Assembly (NCBI GenBank): GCA_965649825.1
Contig: OZ287707.1
Span: forward strand, 774,292 to 838,291
Reading direction: 5' to 3'
Length of the DNA stretch: 64,000 nt
Origin: Penicillus capitatus
Taxonomy: Eukaryota > Chlorophyta
Shown: positions 1 to 11,746 of the stretch, one piece after another
Layout: each line of letters opens with the position of its first letter
Position numbering within the stretch: the stretch's first letter is position 1
Notes under the pieces: generated by a model
Database searches by the model: none
The model's input: the letters and a program-made list of their open reading frames with translations, nothing else
Told to the model about the DNA's origin: nothing
Program-made: the position numbers and the translations under genes

Positions 1-105
1 GATACGCAGTCAAGCTGAGTCGCTTTGTGAGAATCAAACCAGCAGCTACGGTTAGTAAGGCGGCAACACAGGTTAACAAACCAGGCGTAACACAGTCGAT
101 GATCT

Positions 106-471
106 TTAGAGACGTAGAAGTTGTTGTTCCAAATCGCTGTTTCTGCCGTCCTTCACGAGCAACAAGCTTAGTGCTTTAGATGCCGTCTGTTCTAGGAACT
201 CGATGTATGAAAGATCGTGTTCTCTTCGACAGCGGATTCTTTGTTGTCTACCCACATGTTTTGCAAAGGAATGTTTCTGAAACATACTGTATAACCCCTT
301 CCGTTCACATCGCATACCTGAAAACCGTTGCGTTGATACGAATATGTACTGGGCCTTACAAGGGGGATTAAGAGAGAACGCCCACCCTTGTGCCAGACAA
401 ACATGAAGTAGTTGTGCAGGAAATATGAAAGGCTCTTCGAGTGAACATACGAGTCGGACGCTGGTTTCCAG
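106..471 (-). CDS. C-terminal part of an unrecognised protein (3' exon)
   Basis: An open frame on the minus strand runs from a probable 3' splice site near 471 to a TAA at 106. Its last part looks coding: a helical, leucine-rich tail (SYIEFLEQTASKALSLLL, then KDGRNSDLEQQLLRL). A second open frame over 360-470 is also possible, so the exact exon path is uncertain. Candidate 5' exon material lies at about 500-560, but no start was settled. I recognise no family. It lies downstream of the NACHT gene on the same strand, about 440 bp away, and could be a separate short gene. Confidence 0.3.
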   Translation of the reverse strand: METSVRLVCSLEEPFIFPAQLLHVCLAQGWAFSLNPPCKAQYIFVSTQRFSGMRCERKGLYSMFQKHSFAKHVGRQQRIRCRREHDLSYIEFLEQTASKALSLLLVKDGRNSDLEQQLLRL

Positions 472-908
472 CTATCAAACAAGAAGAGATAAAGAAACGC
501 TCTTCAAAGCATGCTAGCAGGACTTGATGCGCATGTTCACAGGAATAAAATACAGAAGGGAACGCATCTGTTTCAAATGGAAAACAGTTTGCGTGCTGGT
601 TGGTTGGTTGGTTGGTTGTCTGATGCATGTTTCCTAGAAAGGTCGCCGATTTGGGTCCATTCGGACGAATGCCTTTACCTCCACTCGCTAATTCTAACGG
701 CATGCCGGCGTGTTGACCATAGAGTGTATCTCGCAATGACACGCTCAAGCGAAACAGCCAAACTGACACAGCAAACACACAGGCCGAATCATCTGTTGGA
801 CGAAACTCAGAAGATCGGAAGTGAAAAGCAGCGACATTTGTCATACAACGAAAAAGGGGCACCAGCCAAACGGCGGACACATAGTATCATTCCACCACAA
901 AGATGCTG
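472..908. other. Intergenic / unresolved 5' region
   Basis: No convincing gene here. The stretch holds a short TTGG microsatellite at about 599-619, which creates TNQPTNQ-type false reading frames. It may contain the 5' exon of the small gene that ends at 106. Confidence 0.4.
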
Positions 909-3900
909 TTACGCAGATCGTATCAACTCCAAGATTCCTGGGTACTCATCTTCGAAGCAGCTCTCGACATGCGATACAAGTGAATGGGCCTCGTCTCTTT
1001 TGTATGCGCCCAAAGATTCTGACGTCTTTGCGTGGAGGACGATGTTCACTTCGTCGTTGTGTATAGTTTCTTCTATTGTGACAGGAAATTCGAACAGAAG
1101 CTCGACAAGGTGTCGTGTGCTTTCGGGATATTCCCCTGTGATGACTTTCGAAATCAGGTCTCGAAATGTATCGCGTATGATGTCATCGTCTTCCGTTTTC
1201 GCGTCCATATCGCCGTTGTCGTTTGCCTCTCCAAAGGCACCGCTAGAAGAGGACGGTCCTGCGATCGAGGCGTGACGGTTGATATCTTCTTCCGTTCGGT
1301 AGGCACCTCGGCGAGTATCTTGCCAAACATCATTGGATGCCAAGTAACCGTCCGGTATTTGACGTGCTGCCGTTTGAACGGTCTCCTTGGCGTCCTTCGC
1401 CGCTCGGCCGACATCTTCGCTCTCGTCTTCCGTTCCTCTTTCGAGCATCGGCATCAGAAAGGCGGCGCAACTAGGCTCTGCCTCCACGATCTTCCCGACG
1501 ACCTCCATCGCTTTCTCTCGCACATCTTCATGTACATTTCCGCATGCCAATTCGATCAAAGGCATGACATCACTTAGGAGCGACGGGTTCGCCATCAAGA
1601 CGCGGCCGATCATGAGTGTTGCTACGACTCGCACGCCTTCTTCCGGATCTGAGATACCGCGTTCCAATAACGGCAGAAATTCATTCAAGAGCTTAGGCGA
1701 CCGGGACAAAAATGCCTCAGACGACAGCATTGCCATGATTCTCACTCCCTGATCCGCATCCACACATCCTCTCTTGAGAATGGACATGAGTTTCACTGCA
1801 TAACGGGGCGCCTTCTTGGCGATATTTCCAACGACCATGATGATTCTCTGCCTAACATCTTCGTCTAGATCCGTGTATCTGACGTCAAGCATAGAAAAGA
1901 GCTCGGCAGAGAGCTTTGGAACGTGTGTCATAAGATCTTGTATCATGTCTAAGGCTTGTTTGCGGATGCGAGGGCTTCGATCTGACAATTTGGCACGTGC
2001 CATTCCTACCAAGGTAGTCAAGTGACGTGGCGCGTGTTTTGCAAGTTTTACAACATCTTCAAATATATGCGTGCCGATGAGATCTTCAGTTCTTTGGGTC
2101 TCTGTGAACGTGTCAAGAACCGTAGAGAATCCGGATATCAGATCGCGATATTGATCGAGCTTGTCCATGACGAGGTTCCAAAGTCGAGTGCTCGGTTCCA
2201 ATTGCATAAGCACATGCACCAATGCATCCATCACTTGCGAAGCCGTCCCACCAATCCAATCATCATCGACAGACGAATCCACCAATCCAGCTGCCCACTC
2301 GTCAAGAATTTGAAGCTTCAAGAAAAAGTGTTGCACGCCGAGGATCTCGACCGGCGATCGATCGATCGACGAGAACACTTCGCGAACGACAACTGTACCG
2401 CGCCAGTCTGCAAGGGCCTGTGCCGTGAGAGCAACGATCATCCGGCTCTTTCTCTCATATTTTCTCTTTGTTAAGAAATCCGCCGATTCCTGTCGCTCTC
2501 TCGAAGTTCCTTTTCTCAATCGATATGCGATATATCTTCCAGCAAAGTACTCTTGGAACGTCCTATTAGGAAAATAGTACTTGTCTTTTTCCATATCAAA
2601 AAACACGTATCCGCTGTCCCTTAGCATTCCCATGACCACCCCAGTTGATGCTTGCTCTTCGAAAAGGCTTCGATCGATCAGCCTCTGGTCCTTTTGGACG
2701 GCACGGAAGGCGATGACATCTATGCGTCGCAAAACATCTTCGCGCAAAACTCTATCCATGCGTGGCCGTCTTGAAAATCGAGACCACAGCATGTTAACAA
2801 TCTTCGTGTACAGTGAGAAGACGCTCTTTCTTCGCTTTTCGTGCACGAGTGTCTCTTCATTGTCTGCCCAGAAGAGAGATAGAATATAGGCCATCACTGG
2901 GATATGCATGAGCGTCCACAACTCGGGATTCGATTTGAAGTACTTCATGAATTCGTTGAAGGAGCTGGTCGAGAGCTCACTGCTGGCAAATGTCTTCACC
3001 TGTTCATCATCCATACCCAGACACTCGACCACACGATCGGCAAAAAGCAGTTCCCCACGAAGACCGTAAGAGGCACTGAACAAGAGTATCTTGCACCGGC
3101 ATTCTTTGGCATGCGTTATGATTCCGCTGGCGAGTTCGTCAGCTTTGTCGATGCCATCGAGCACCAACAATGTCCGTTGTGAATTGAGGTTGTCGTGTAT
3201 TTGCGTGCGGAGCGATTGACTGATAGGGTCCCTGCGGTCTGAGTAACAGATATCTGCTATGGCTTCTTCCAGCGTCAACGAACCCCTTCCGCCTTCGTCC
3301 ACACTGCACAGCTTTCTCACGGGAAGAACGTACATGGTCTTGAATTCTCTCATAAACCCGCCCTGTGTCCAATTGTATGCCAACATTCGACTCAAGCACG
3401 TCTTTCCGGAGCCAGAATTTCCGTAGATGAGCACTTTCCTTATCACGGCAGCTCTCGGTCCCGATTCGCATGCCTCTCTCAGTCTAAAAAGGTACTCCGG
3501 GTTTATGCGTTTTCTTGTATCGTGAGCCCAAGTGAACTGGGCATTTACTGGATCGTATCCAGATCCTGCTTCCATACTCCACTCGACCAATTTTTCATTA
3601 TCGGGATTGTCATAGGCAACAATAGAGAACTCCATATCCTTCACATGCCTGCACGCACCGTTGTTGACAAGAGACGGCGCCTTTAATGACCAATGCATCA
3701 GCGAATGGATATGACAAGGAGGATCGATGATACCTTGGTAAAGTCATACTGATTGTAGGCTTTGACGAGATCCCGCAAACCGCGATAAACTTCCTCAAGG
3801 GGAATGTACCCTATCATCTCTCCAAGCGTGATTGAGAGTTCCTTGTTCCAATAACTTCGTGGTCTGCTCTCGCGTTGGATTTTGAGTTTCTCTTCAAACG

Positions 3901-5275
3901 TGCCAAATCGCAGCCATCTATCCAGAGTCTTGTCGGACGCCGCAGTGCGGTTGCCATGCAGATGACGAAGTGCTGCTTCCGTCTCTTCTCTTAGCACGCA
4001 GCGCACATGGACTCGGTAGATGGATTTGAACAAGAGGTCAAAGAGATCTTCATCTTCCGCCCATGATTCATCGGTCGCACGTGTCACACATAGATCCGTT
4101 AGCATTTTTGCCGCTCTCTTTCGGACATCCGTGGCATGTGCCCCAATGGATAACTGCCGGAGTTCATAAATGATACCGAATCTCAGTGCCTTTTGCTCTT
4201 CCTCTCCCTTCAGGTCGTGCTGAATCTCGATTATGGCGTTACACCAATCGGTGAAACTCTCCATATCCTCAGCTCTTTGCAGTGCCTTCATTCCGGCGTC
4301 GGCCAGTTTCTGAATCAGATAGAGCCAGTGTTCTTCTTGGATGCCAGCAGTGCTTCCCGCTTTTATTTTTTCGACTGCATTCTTCGGTGTCAGTTCACGG
4401 AGGTCCATGGAGGACATCGATGGCATCAGCTTCTGAATCATCTGGTGCATTCCAAACGCCTCTGCGATGCTTTGTCGTAACGATCGCCTGCGAAGAGAGG
4501 AATCATCCGTCGCTGTCAGACGTTCAATGCTCTTTTCGATAATCATGAAATGAAAATGCACAGGGTAGTACTTAAACGAGCTCCCCAGTTCTCGACGTTT
4601 TTCTACGACCAGCTGACGGAATTCCTGTTTCTTAACGCGAGACAATCGAGGCTGCGAGAACGTTTCTAGATATCCGAGAATAAACCTCAGAGAAAAGAAA
4701 GTCGATTTATGATCTTTGAAACTGGATCTGTTGAGAATTGGCCTTCGCGCCAGACTTGAGAGAAGCTTTTCGGTTAAAGACAGCAATTGGGTCGTATCTT
4801 CGAACACAACGGGAGGCATATTCAAAAGGGTCTCGTACAGAGCCTTCCCTGTATTTGTCTCTACAAACTGGTCGGGCTTGAAACGGCTACTGATGTTGAC
4901 CAGCAAGGTTCTAAGCAGCTCTTCGTCTTCTCGTGTCTTCGGGACAATTCTTGAAATTTCAGCGTAGTCAAGGACAGCTTCCGGATGGAGGGATTTTTCA
5001 GTTTTCTCGCCGTAGAGACGCAGCCACTTGTACAAGGCGGTTCTCTGGTGCTCGGAACTTTCTCGGTTGTACACAGCAACCAGTGACGACGTTTTTCTGA
5101 TGTTGTTGTCAATAGACAGCTCACGCAGCAATCGACGCTCATCAGTTTCGCGGAGCGAAGAAACAACCCTGTCCTCGGGAGGCTTCGAAACGACCATGCC
5201 GCCAGGAGGCTTCGAAAAGGGAGATGGTCCTTGAGGGCGAGGCCGTTCGCTTTGGTCAACGATTTCGGATGCCAT
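909..5275 (-). CDS. NACHT-domain STAND NTPase with C-terminal HEAT-like repeats
   Basis: Two exons joined across a 53-nt intron (3681-3733) give a protein of about 1,437 residues. The N-terminal 514 residues are helical and match nothing I know. A NACHT/STAND ATPase follows: Walker A GNSGSGKT near residues 601-608 and Walker B LLVLDGID near 690. Beyond about residue 1080 there are roughly 35-residue HEAT-like helical repeats (RIRKQALDMIQDLMTHVPKL, VREKAMEVVGKI). NACHT proteins are signal-dependent oligomerising switches, best known as NLR immune sensors in animals and fungi and as antiphage proteins in bacteria. HEAT repeats in the usual leucine-rich-repeat position could be the sensor. The start is the ATG at 5275, preceded by no in-frame exon that I can see. 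Immune function is inference only; the domain order is visible. Confidence 0.85.
3681..3733 (-). other. 53-nt GT-AG intron in the NACHT gene
   Basis: Splicing AAG|gtatca...ttaaag|GCG joins two long open frames (about 1.5 kb and 2.8 kb) in phase 0. Without it the upstream frame ends after a short tail. This is one of the cleaner examples of the window's tiny introns. Confidence 0.8.
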
Positions 5276-5708
5276 GGTCGCGTCTGTCTCCTAAAAGAAG
5301 ACGACAACAAAACGACTGAGGCGTTTAGAAAAATTGTGGTAGCAATTGGTTCATTCGACAACACCAAAACAGTGACCGTCGTGTCGCATGACACGTCAAT
5401 TCTATTCACGCGGTACGTGCTGTTATTCTAATGGTTCTAATGCATGGCACAAAAGGCATGGGTACTGCATGGAGTACCAGTCAGCATACCAATTACAATC
5501 AACTCAACATCATCGACAATTGTGTGGACCGCCGCCGGTTGGAAGCCAGCCTCAAATGATGGAACTTTGCTTTATGGGTCTAATGACACGATTATATCCA
5601 TTCCTTGTGGAAGTCTCCGTGACTAGGAGGTATTCAGTGGACAAGAGCACAGAGGGTGATGATTAAAACACGTCCACAAAGTCACTGTTCCTTTTCCGCA
5701 TTCGAGAT
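5276..5708. other. Intergenic region between NACHT gene and glutaredoxin
   Basis: Upstream region of the NACHT gene and downstream region of the glutaredoxin, both on the minus strand. Short open frames exist but show no family resemblance or consistent exon structure. I see nothing else in it. Confidence 0.5.
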
Positions 5709-6371
5709 CTACTTCAGTTTCAGAATCTGCGACAGTTCTCCGTTCTCGTGCATCTGTCTCAGAATATCACATCCGCCAACAAATTCCCCATCCACGAAAA
5801 CCTGCAAAGTCGAAAAGGTTATCAACGATCGGCGTCCTGTAGATGGAAACGGAGTGACCTGTGGAATCGTTGGCCAGTTCGAGAATTTCTTGATGCTTTC
5901 GCGCAGATCGGGATCGTCCAACACATTTCGACTCCCATACTTTGCCCCTGTCACATCACAACAACCTTACAGCAGTCGCACGTCAGTGATCCGAGCACCG
6001 TATGCTTCCAGGATACGACAAGCGACGTTGCTAAAGCCGCACATAGGTGCCTCAGGAACTCCCTATATGCATCACCCATTCGTCCATAAGTCTATCCATG
6101 ACATAACCTTCATATAAACGAAGATCTTGTTCGTGGAGATGTCGTTTTTGATAGTCTCAAAGACATCTGGTGCTGTTTCTGGGTCTCTTGTTTGAGGCTT
6201 AAAGTCGTCGTGGGTGCCTTCACTGCCAACAGTCTCCGAGAGCATGCGGGGCCACTGCCATCCCTGCTCTGCAAACGCATTCACAAAATAGAGCAACGTT
6301 CTCGTACTGGAGAAATGTGTGGCGGCGGCAATCCGTCCTCCCAGGAACGCACTTCTGGCGATAGACAACAT
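5709..6371 (-). CDS. GRX5-like: Monothiol CGFS glutaredoxin, organelle-targeted
   Basis: Three exons. The product has a basic, serine-rich N-terminal presequence ([20 protein letters not shown]), a helical region ending IFVYMK, the monothiol active site PMCGFS, and the C-terminal elements SNWPTIPQV and GEFVGGCDI that bind glutathione. CGFS glutaredoxins carry and transfer [2Fe-2S] clusters in mitochondria or plastids. The presequence fits either organelle. One intron lies at about 6072-6117; the second, at 5948-5998 (51 nt), ends in TGATGTGACAG and is needed to join EAYG to AKYGSRN. The start is the ATG at 6371. It is divergent from the LepA gene, sharing about 300 bp of upstream DNA. Confidence 0.88.
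5950..5958 (-). repeat. TGATGTGAC motif at an intron 3' end (glutaredoxin)
   Basis: Read in the gene's sense, TGATGTGAC is followed directly by the AG acceptor. If it is the branch site, the branch point would lie only a few nucleotides from the splice acceptor. Confidence 0.7.
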
Positions 6372-6703
6372 CGATGAAAGGTTTAATGACTTCGTGGAGG
6401 GCGAAGATGACGATTGCAGAAAGCAGCAGCGCAGCTCGTCCATGGATCCATACACGACATACTACACCGGCGTGTTCCCAGCTGCGACGTCAGAAGGAAG
6501 TCGCGACGAGGGGACCAGTGCGACGCTGGGGACCTCGGGGCCCAAGGCAGGATCCTCGGCGTCCGTGTATCATCTTTCAAGCTGTTTCGGATACCGGCAG
6601 TCGAGAAACGGCACAGGAAGTCGTCTTCGGTGACGGCAAAGTGATCAAAGTACAACAGGATTGCTTGCTGTCCTGCTTTGCTGCAAGACGTGAGTGAGAT
6701 CAG

Positions 6704-8613
6704 GTCCCTCCATCAAGGATTCGAAATTTCTCCATCATTGCCCACATCGACCATGGCAAATCGACATTGGCAGATCAGCTGTTACTCAAAACGCAGACCG
6801 TCAGCGATCGCGAGATGCAAGCTCAGTTTATGGATATGAATGCGATTGAGCGAGAGCGAGGCATTACGATAAAATTGAACACAGCCCGAATGAAATATAA
6901 AGCACAAGATGGCCACCTCTATGCCCTGAACCTGATTGATACGCCAGGTCATGTGGATTTTGGCTACGAGGTCTCGCGTTCCTTGGCGGCATGTGAAGGA
7001 GCTCTCCTCGTTGTCGATGCTGCTCAAGGCGTCGAAGCACAGACTCTGGCAAATGTCTATCTGGCATTAGAGAATAACTTGGAGATCGTCGTTGTCCTCA
7101 ACAAGATCGATTTGCCAGGCGCAGCACCGGCACGAGTGAAACAAGAGATTGAAGATGTGATTGGATTGGATGCCTCGGATGCTCTGTTGGTTTCGGCAAA
7201 GAACGGAATTGGCATTGATGAGCTACTGGAAGCCATCGTTCGCAAAATCCCTCCACCCCAGGTCTGCAAGGACCCCTATGCACTGAGTGCATGTCTGTCT
7301 GCAGGCATTGATAGATGATCCTCTAAGAGCACTGATTTTTGACAGCTACTATGATGATTACAGAGGAGTGATCTGTCAGTTTCGTGTGACGGACGGCGAG
7401 ATTCGTTGCGGCGATCGCATTCGATTGATGAACACCGAAAAGGAATTTGAAGTGGATGAGCTCGGCGTACTGGCTCCACATCGTGTCCAGGTCGATTGCC
7501 TTTTCTCTGGCGAAGTTGGCTACCTAGCAGCTTCCATCAAACAAGTCTCCGATGCCCGTGTGGGTGATACCATTACCATGCAGAAGACACCGGCCAACGA
7601 GCCCCTTCCCGGATATGCCGAAGCGCGGCCCATGGTGTATTGTGGACTCTTCCCAACCTCGGCAGATCAATACCAAATGCTGAGGACGTCACTCGATAAA
7701 CTGCAGCTCAACGATGCAGCTCTTGTCTTCGAACCTGAGAATTCTGTGGCCATGGGATCCGGTTTCAGATGTGGTTTTCTGGGTTTGCTGCACATGGAAA
7801 TTGTCCAGGAACGCTTAGAACGCGAATACGATTTGGATCTGATCATTACGGCACCCACTGTTGTGTACAAGTGCACGACATTGGATCATCAGGAAATCAT
7901 TGTTTCGAATCCCAATGACCTGCCCGAGCCACAAAAGAGGAAATCGCTGTTTGAGCCTTTCTGCAGAGTGGAAATCATTACACCCAAAGACTATGTCGGG
8001 CCAGTCATGGATCTCTGCCAAAGCAGAAGAGGAGAATACGTATCCATGCAGTATCTGAACGAACAGAGAACATCGCTGGTGTACTTCATTCCTCTGGCAG
8101 AAGTGGTCACAGATTTCTTTGACGCACTGAAGTCCAGAAGCAAAGGATATGCATCCATGGAGTATACACTGGGCGATTACCGAGAGAGCGATCTGGTCAA
8201 GTTGGAGATTCGGATTAACAACGAAGCGGCAGATCCGCTGGCCACGATTGTCCACAGAGACAATGCCTATGTCGTCGGCAAAGAACTGGCAATCAAACTG
8301 AAGGAGCTCATTCCCAAGCAACAATTCCGAGTTCCTATTCAGGTAAACCATGGCCATAGCTCCCTGGAGGTGTGCATTGGCTGGATGGTAGGCAGCGATC
8401 GGGTCACGGGTCATTGCGTCGGCGGTCATTCCTGCTTTGAGGAAAGATGTATTGGCCAAATGCTACGGAGGCGATATTACCCGCAAAAAGAAGCTACTGA
8501 AGAAACAGGCCGCAGGGAAGAAACGCATGAAATCTATTGGAAAGGTGGCGATTCCGCAAGAAGCCTTTATGGCTGTACTGCAGGTTGGAAAGCCAAAGGA
8601 GAAGGAGGAGTGA
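6704..8613 (+). CDS. lepA: Plastid-type LepA / elongation factor 4 GTPase
   Basis: The translation GTPase starts with the G1 box AHIDHGKST at about 6740. It continues through DTPGHVDF (G3), NKID (G4), the EF-G-like domains and the LepA-specific C-terminal domain ([16 protein letters not shown]) to TGA at 8611-8613. Introns at 7262-7304 (43 nt) and 8343-8391 (49 nt) restore the family alignment exactly. Wording such as [20 protein letters not shown] is very close to cyanobacterial LepA, so a plastid form is likelier than mitochondrial GUF1. EF4 back-translocates or remodels stalled ribosomes. The 5' exon with the transit peptide was not resolved. It may start near 6374-6414, since several GC-rich frames overlap there. 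The coordinate given is where the supported frame begins. Confidence 0.9.
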
Positions 8614-8699
8614 GCAATGTCTTCCATCGTGTTCTTGACAAGATAAAAACGTGTTCTATGCATATCGAGAACAATGTGCAAACAGACAGCCAAATGGCC

Positions 8700-10522
8700 T
8701 CATATCGATGAACGTTTGATGATTTTCTTCGCAAAATGATAGGCTATGTACCAGGAATGCCTAAGAATCCTGCTTTCTCTAGAAAGGCGTTCAGTTCTTC
8801 ATCGCTGTTAGCATCCAGCTCTGGGATTTCCCGATCGAAATGCTTTGCGATCGCTTCCATCACTTCGAGGTCGTCACCCTGTGGGGCAGATACAGAAAAC
8901 AAAGAGAGATAGAGTAGCTTAGTACCCGATCGCGTTCGACATCGGCGAGATTGAAGGCCACTCCGCGTCGTCGAAATCGTCCACTTCTGCCAACTCGATG
9001 AAGGTAAGTTTCGTAAGCAGGTTCACCCGTTTCGTAAATCCTGGGAATGTCGAAGTTGATGACAACATTCACCTAACAGATCAGAATTGCAACGATCCGA
9101 TTTCGATGGAGAGTGGACAGACATCGAAGACATCGAATCCACGAGCCAAGACATCGGTAGAGACCAAGATGCTTGTCACAGATTTCCGGAACTCGTCGAT
9201 CACCCGATCCCGATCGTCGAAATCCATTTCTCCAGAAATGGCCGTCACACTCCAACCGTAGCCTGTACAGCACGATCCACGACGCCCCACTTTAAGTCAG
9301 TCTCACGTCCAAGGACTTTGTGCAGCGTCCGTGCTGAAGACCGTGTGCGCACAAAAATGATACACTTTCCATTTGTACAGCATTCCAGGATGCGTTCGCT
9401 GACAACTCTGATCTTGTCATAATATCCATCCACCTTGACAACCACCTGAGCGATCGTATCCAACGAGAGCTCCTCCTTTGGCAAGTAGATCTGTCACATC
9501 AATCTTCCATTCCAGAATGGATCGATGATCAGGGGCGTCGTTGCCTTCTGAACGTCATGTCTCTGAGGGAACGTCGAAAAAATGATCTGCGCGTGCTGCT
9601 TAACCTTCTCGTTAAAGGTCGCCGAGAAGAGTAGAATCTGAGGCGAATCTGTTTCCCCATGCAGTTGGATCAGTAGCATCATGCTCTCGGTCTTGAAACC
9701 ATCCTGATCCAACATGACGTCCGCTTCATCAAAAACCACAACTTTTAAATGCTTGAAAGACAGCCGTCCCTGCGCTCTCCACCTCAACAATGTTCCCATC
9801 GTACTCACAACCACCTGGATGCGGTATTAGTTGAGCAGATAGGCGGAATCCTTGCCATTTCGGTAATGGGCCGCCGGAGCTTGTCGATTTCAGTCGATCG
9901 GCCTGTAGAAATGGTCGTCACACCTGTGTGCCCTCCCATCTTCCGAACCACGTCTTCGTTCTGAATGGCCAACTCCCGTGTCGGGACAACGATCAAAGCC
10001 TGGGGTTCGCGAGTCTTATATTCCAGGCGCGTCAAGATACAGAGAACGAAGCAACACGTCTTGCCAGAGCCATTTTGCGCCTGTTATCATTTTTCCACGA
10101 AATTACTCACTCCCCTTAGTGCCAGATTCCACCTGTGCCACGATTGAGTGGAATGGCGATTTGCAGATCAATGGCAATGAGAGCGCTTGAATCTCGGATG
10201 GCCGATCGAAACGCATTTCCGAGTAGAGGCCCCTCAAGACGTCTTCAGGGAGATTGAATGCTTCAAACGACGTAACTTCGCGCGCTTCAAAGATCGCGTT
10301 ATGTACATAGGTCTTCTTGAGAAGCTCTTCTGTCCAGTCGTCCGGCCGTTCGGAGACCTGATGCCGCAGAACATCGTCTCAGAGCAATCGAAGATGCTAT
10401 CTTTTTACCTCCTCCCCATGCGTAGACGTGACTTGCTCGAAACGGGATGGTGTGGGGAGAGGGTGAACAAGGGCTGCCGTCAACGGAGGTGGTAGTTCAG
10501 GAAACGCGAAGGGAAACGCCAT
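8700..10522 (-). CDS. DBP5: DEAD-box RNA helicase DBP5/DDX19 (mRNA export)
   Basis: A multi-exon helicase. In order: a Q-motif region ([11 protein letters not shown]), motif [15 protein letters not shown], motif II DEAD ([12 protein letters not shown]), SAT (LLFSATF), an IIFVRT element, the ARGFD region, and the DBP5-diagnostic INFDIP...[13 protein letters not shown]. The C-terminus ([27 protein letters not shown]) also fits DBP5. The enzyme remodels mRNPs at the cytoplasmic face of the nuclear pore. Introns are 45-67 nt; one ends TGATGTGACAG at 9490-9501. The ATG at 10522 opens a proline-rich leader ([20 protein letters not shown]), though the first splice is uncertain. Stop at 8700-8702, tail-to-tail with LepA, 86 bp apart. 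Confidence 0.9.
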
Positions 10523-10678
10523 TTCGATAAACGACACCTTTGACGACAGCAAACGATCGGACAGGATAGGACAAGAGCGTTCGCGGTACAATGACACGCG
10601 TTCTCACTGAACACGTTATCACGGAGAAAAGACGAACCCTTTCAGGCGGTTATCTCTCAGCGCACGAACATACCATTC

Positions 10679-11700
10679 TCAAAAATCAAGCCATTTGTCA
10701 AAGTACACGCAGAGCTCCGGCGAAATGTGTCCACCCGGTCGACAGTCGTGGAACACGGGACAGACGCCGCAGGGAAGAGAAGTGAGGGCGGATGATTCGG
10801 GAAGAGTGAGGAGAGTGGGGCGGTAATGCACGCCGTCAGGCGATTCCACTTCATCGATGCGGCCTTCATAGACAAGAGTGTCCAACACACTCTTGACATT
10901 CTCATCGCGCAAATGCACTTTAGAAAGGCGCTTGTCTTTGATAAACGACGAGATCTCTGCCAGAGAAGCCGTACCAGAAAGCGTGATCTTCTTGTAACAT
11001 GCTTTGCGCAGAACTTCAATGAATTCCGTGTCTTTTTCCGTATCGGTGTACCTGAGGTGGCAAAAAGGCGTAAAGGTAGGTGTCTTGTCTTGGGAATTAA
11101 TACCAGGCGCCACCGGTGAGATGCTCTGCTGGCTCCAGTGTAAAGAGAATGTACATTTTGCGGGTTTTGTTCTCGACGGGACGGAATGTCTTGACGAGAT
11201 GACGGTTTTCTAGATTCTTCAGAATCTTATTCAGAACAGGCTGTGCAAATTTCGTTCGGTATCGCAGATCCCTCGTCCAGATGCCTACAATCCACTCCTC
11301 TATGTCACGCGCCTCCCTTTTTGCCATCTACCCGAGTTGCCCGTCTGTTCGATGGTTTGGTAAACGAGAATGTCTTCCGGAGTCAGACCTCGAAATCTAA
11401 ACCGCTTGAGGCATAACAATCGAGGAAAGGGCATTCACTTGACGGCCTGTTCCAAATTGACGAGTTTATAGACCAATCCATCCCCTGAGCTAAAGAGTTC
11501 GATGCGTGAGGTCTGGAGGAGTTTGTTGATCGTCGCTGCACGTTCTTGCAGGGACAGTTTGTGTCCCACCTCTTCATGCAACGTCTCATCGTTCACTCCC
11601 TTCAGCGAAGATGCCGTCATAGACGACGTCGGCAGGATAGACAGACGTCTGGGTGTTTTTTGCAGACATCGAGAATGAGCTTTTCGGCATCGGTGGCCAT
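10679..11700 (-). CDS. RPC34: RNA polymerase III subunit RPC6 (RPC34 / POLR3F)
   Basis: The exons start with MATDAEKLILDVCKKHPD, followed by winged-helix repeats (GVNDETLHEEVGHKLSLQER, REARDIEEWIVGIWTRDLRYRT, KNLENRHLVKTFRPVENKTR). It ends in the family's cysteine cluster (CGVCPVFHDC...ISPELC) and tail VYFDKWLDF. RPC34 helps open the promoter and bridges Pol III to TFIIIB through Brf1. Length and order match the family. The start ATG at 11700 lies only 46 bp from the divergent syntaxin start at 11747, so the two genes must share a very small promoter. Stop at 10679-10681. Confidence 0.92.
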
Positions 11701-11746
11701 GATATGGAACAGATGATCGCGTCGATGACGACATGAATGCGCGCCG

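Noticed and set aside
511-1275. 254-residue plus-strand open frame
   Set aside because: It runs antisense to the NACHT-HEAT exon, contains the TTGG repeat and low-complexity text, and shows no family features.
5444-5626. 60-residue plus-strand open frame in the NACHT upstream gap
   Set aside because: Short, no motif, and no neighbouring exon to join.
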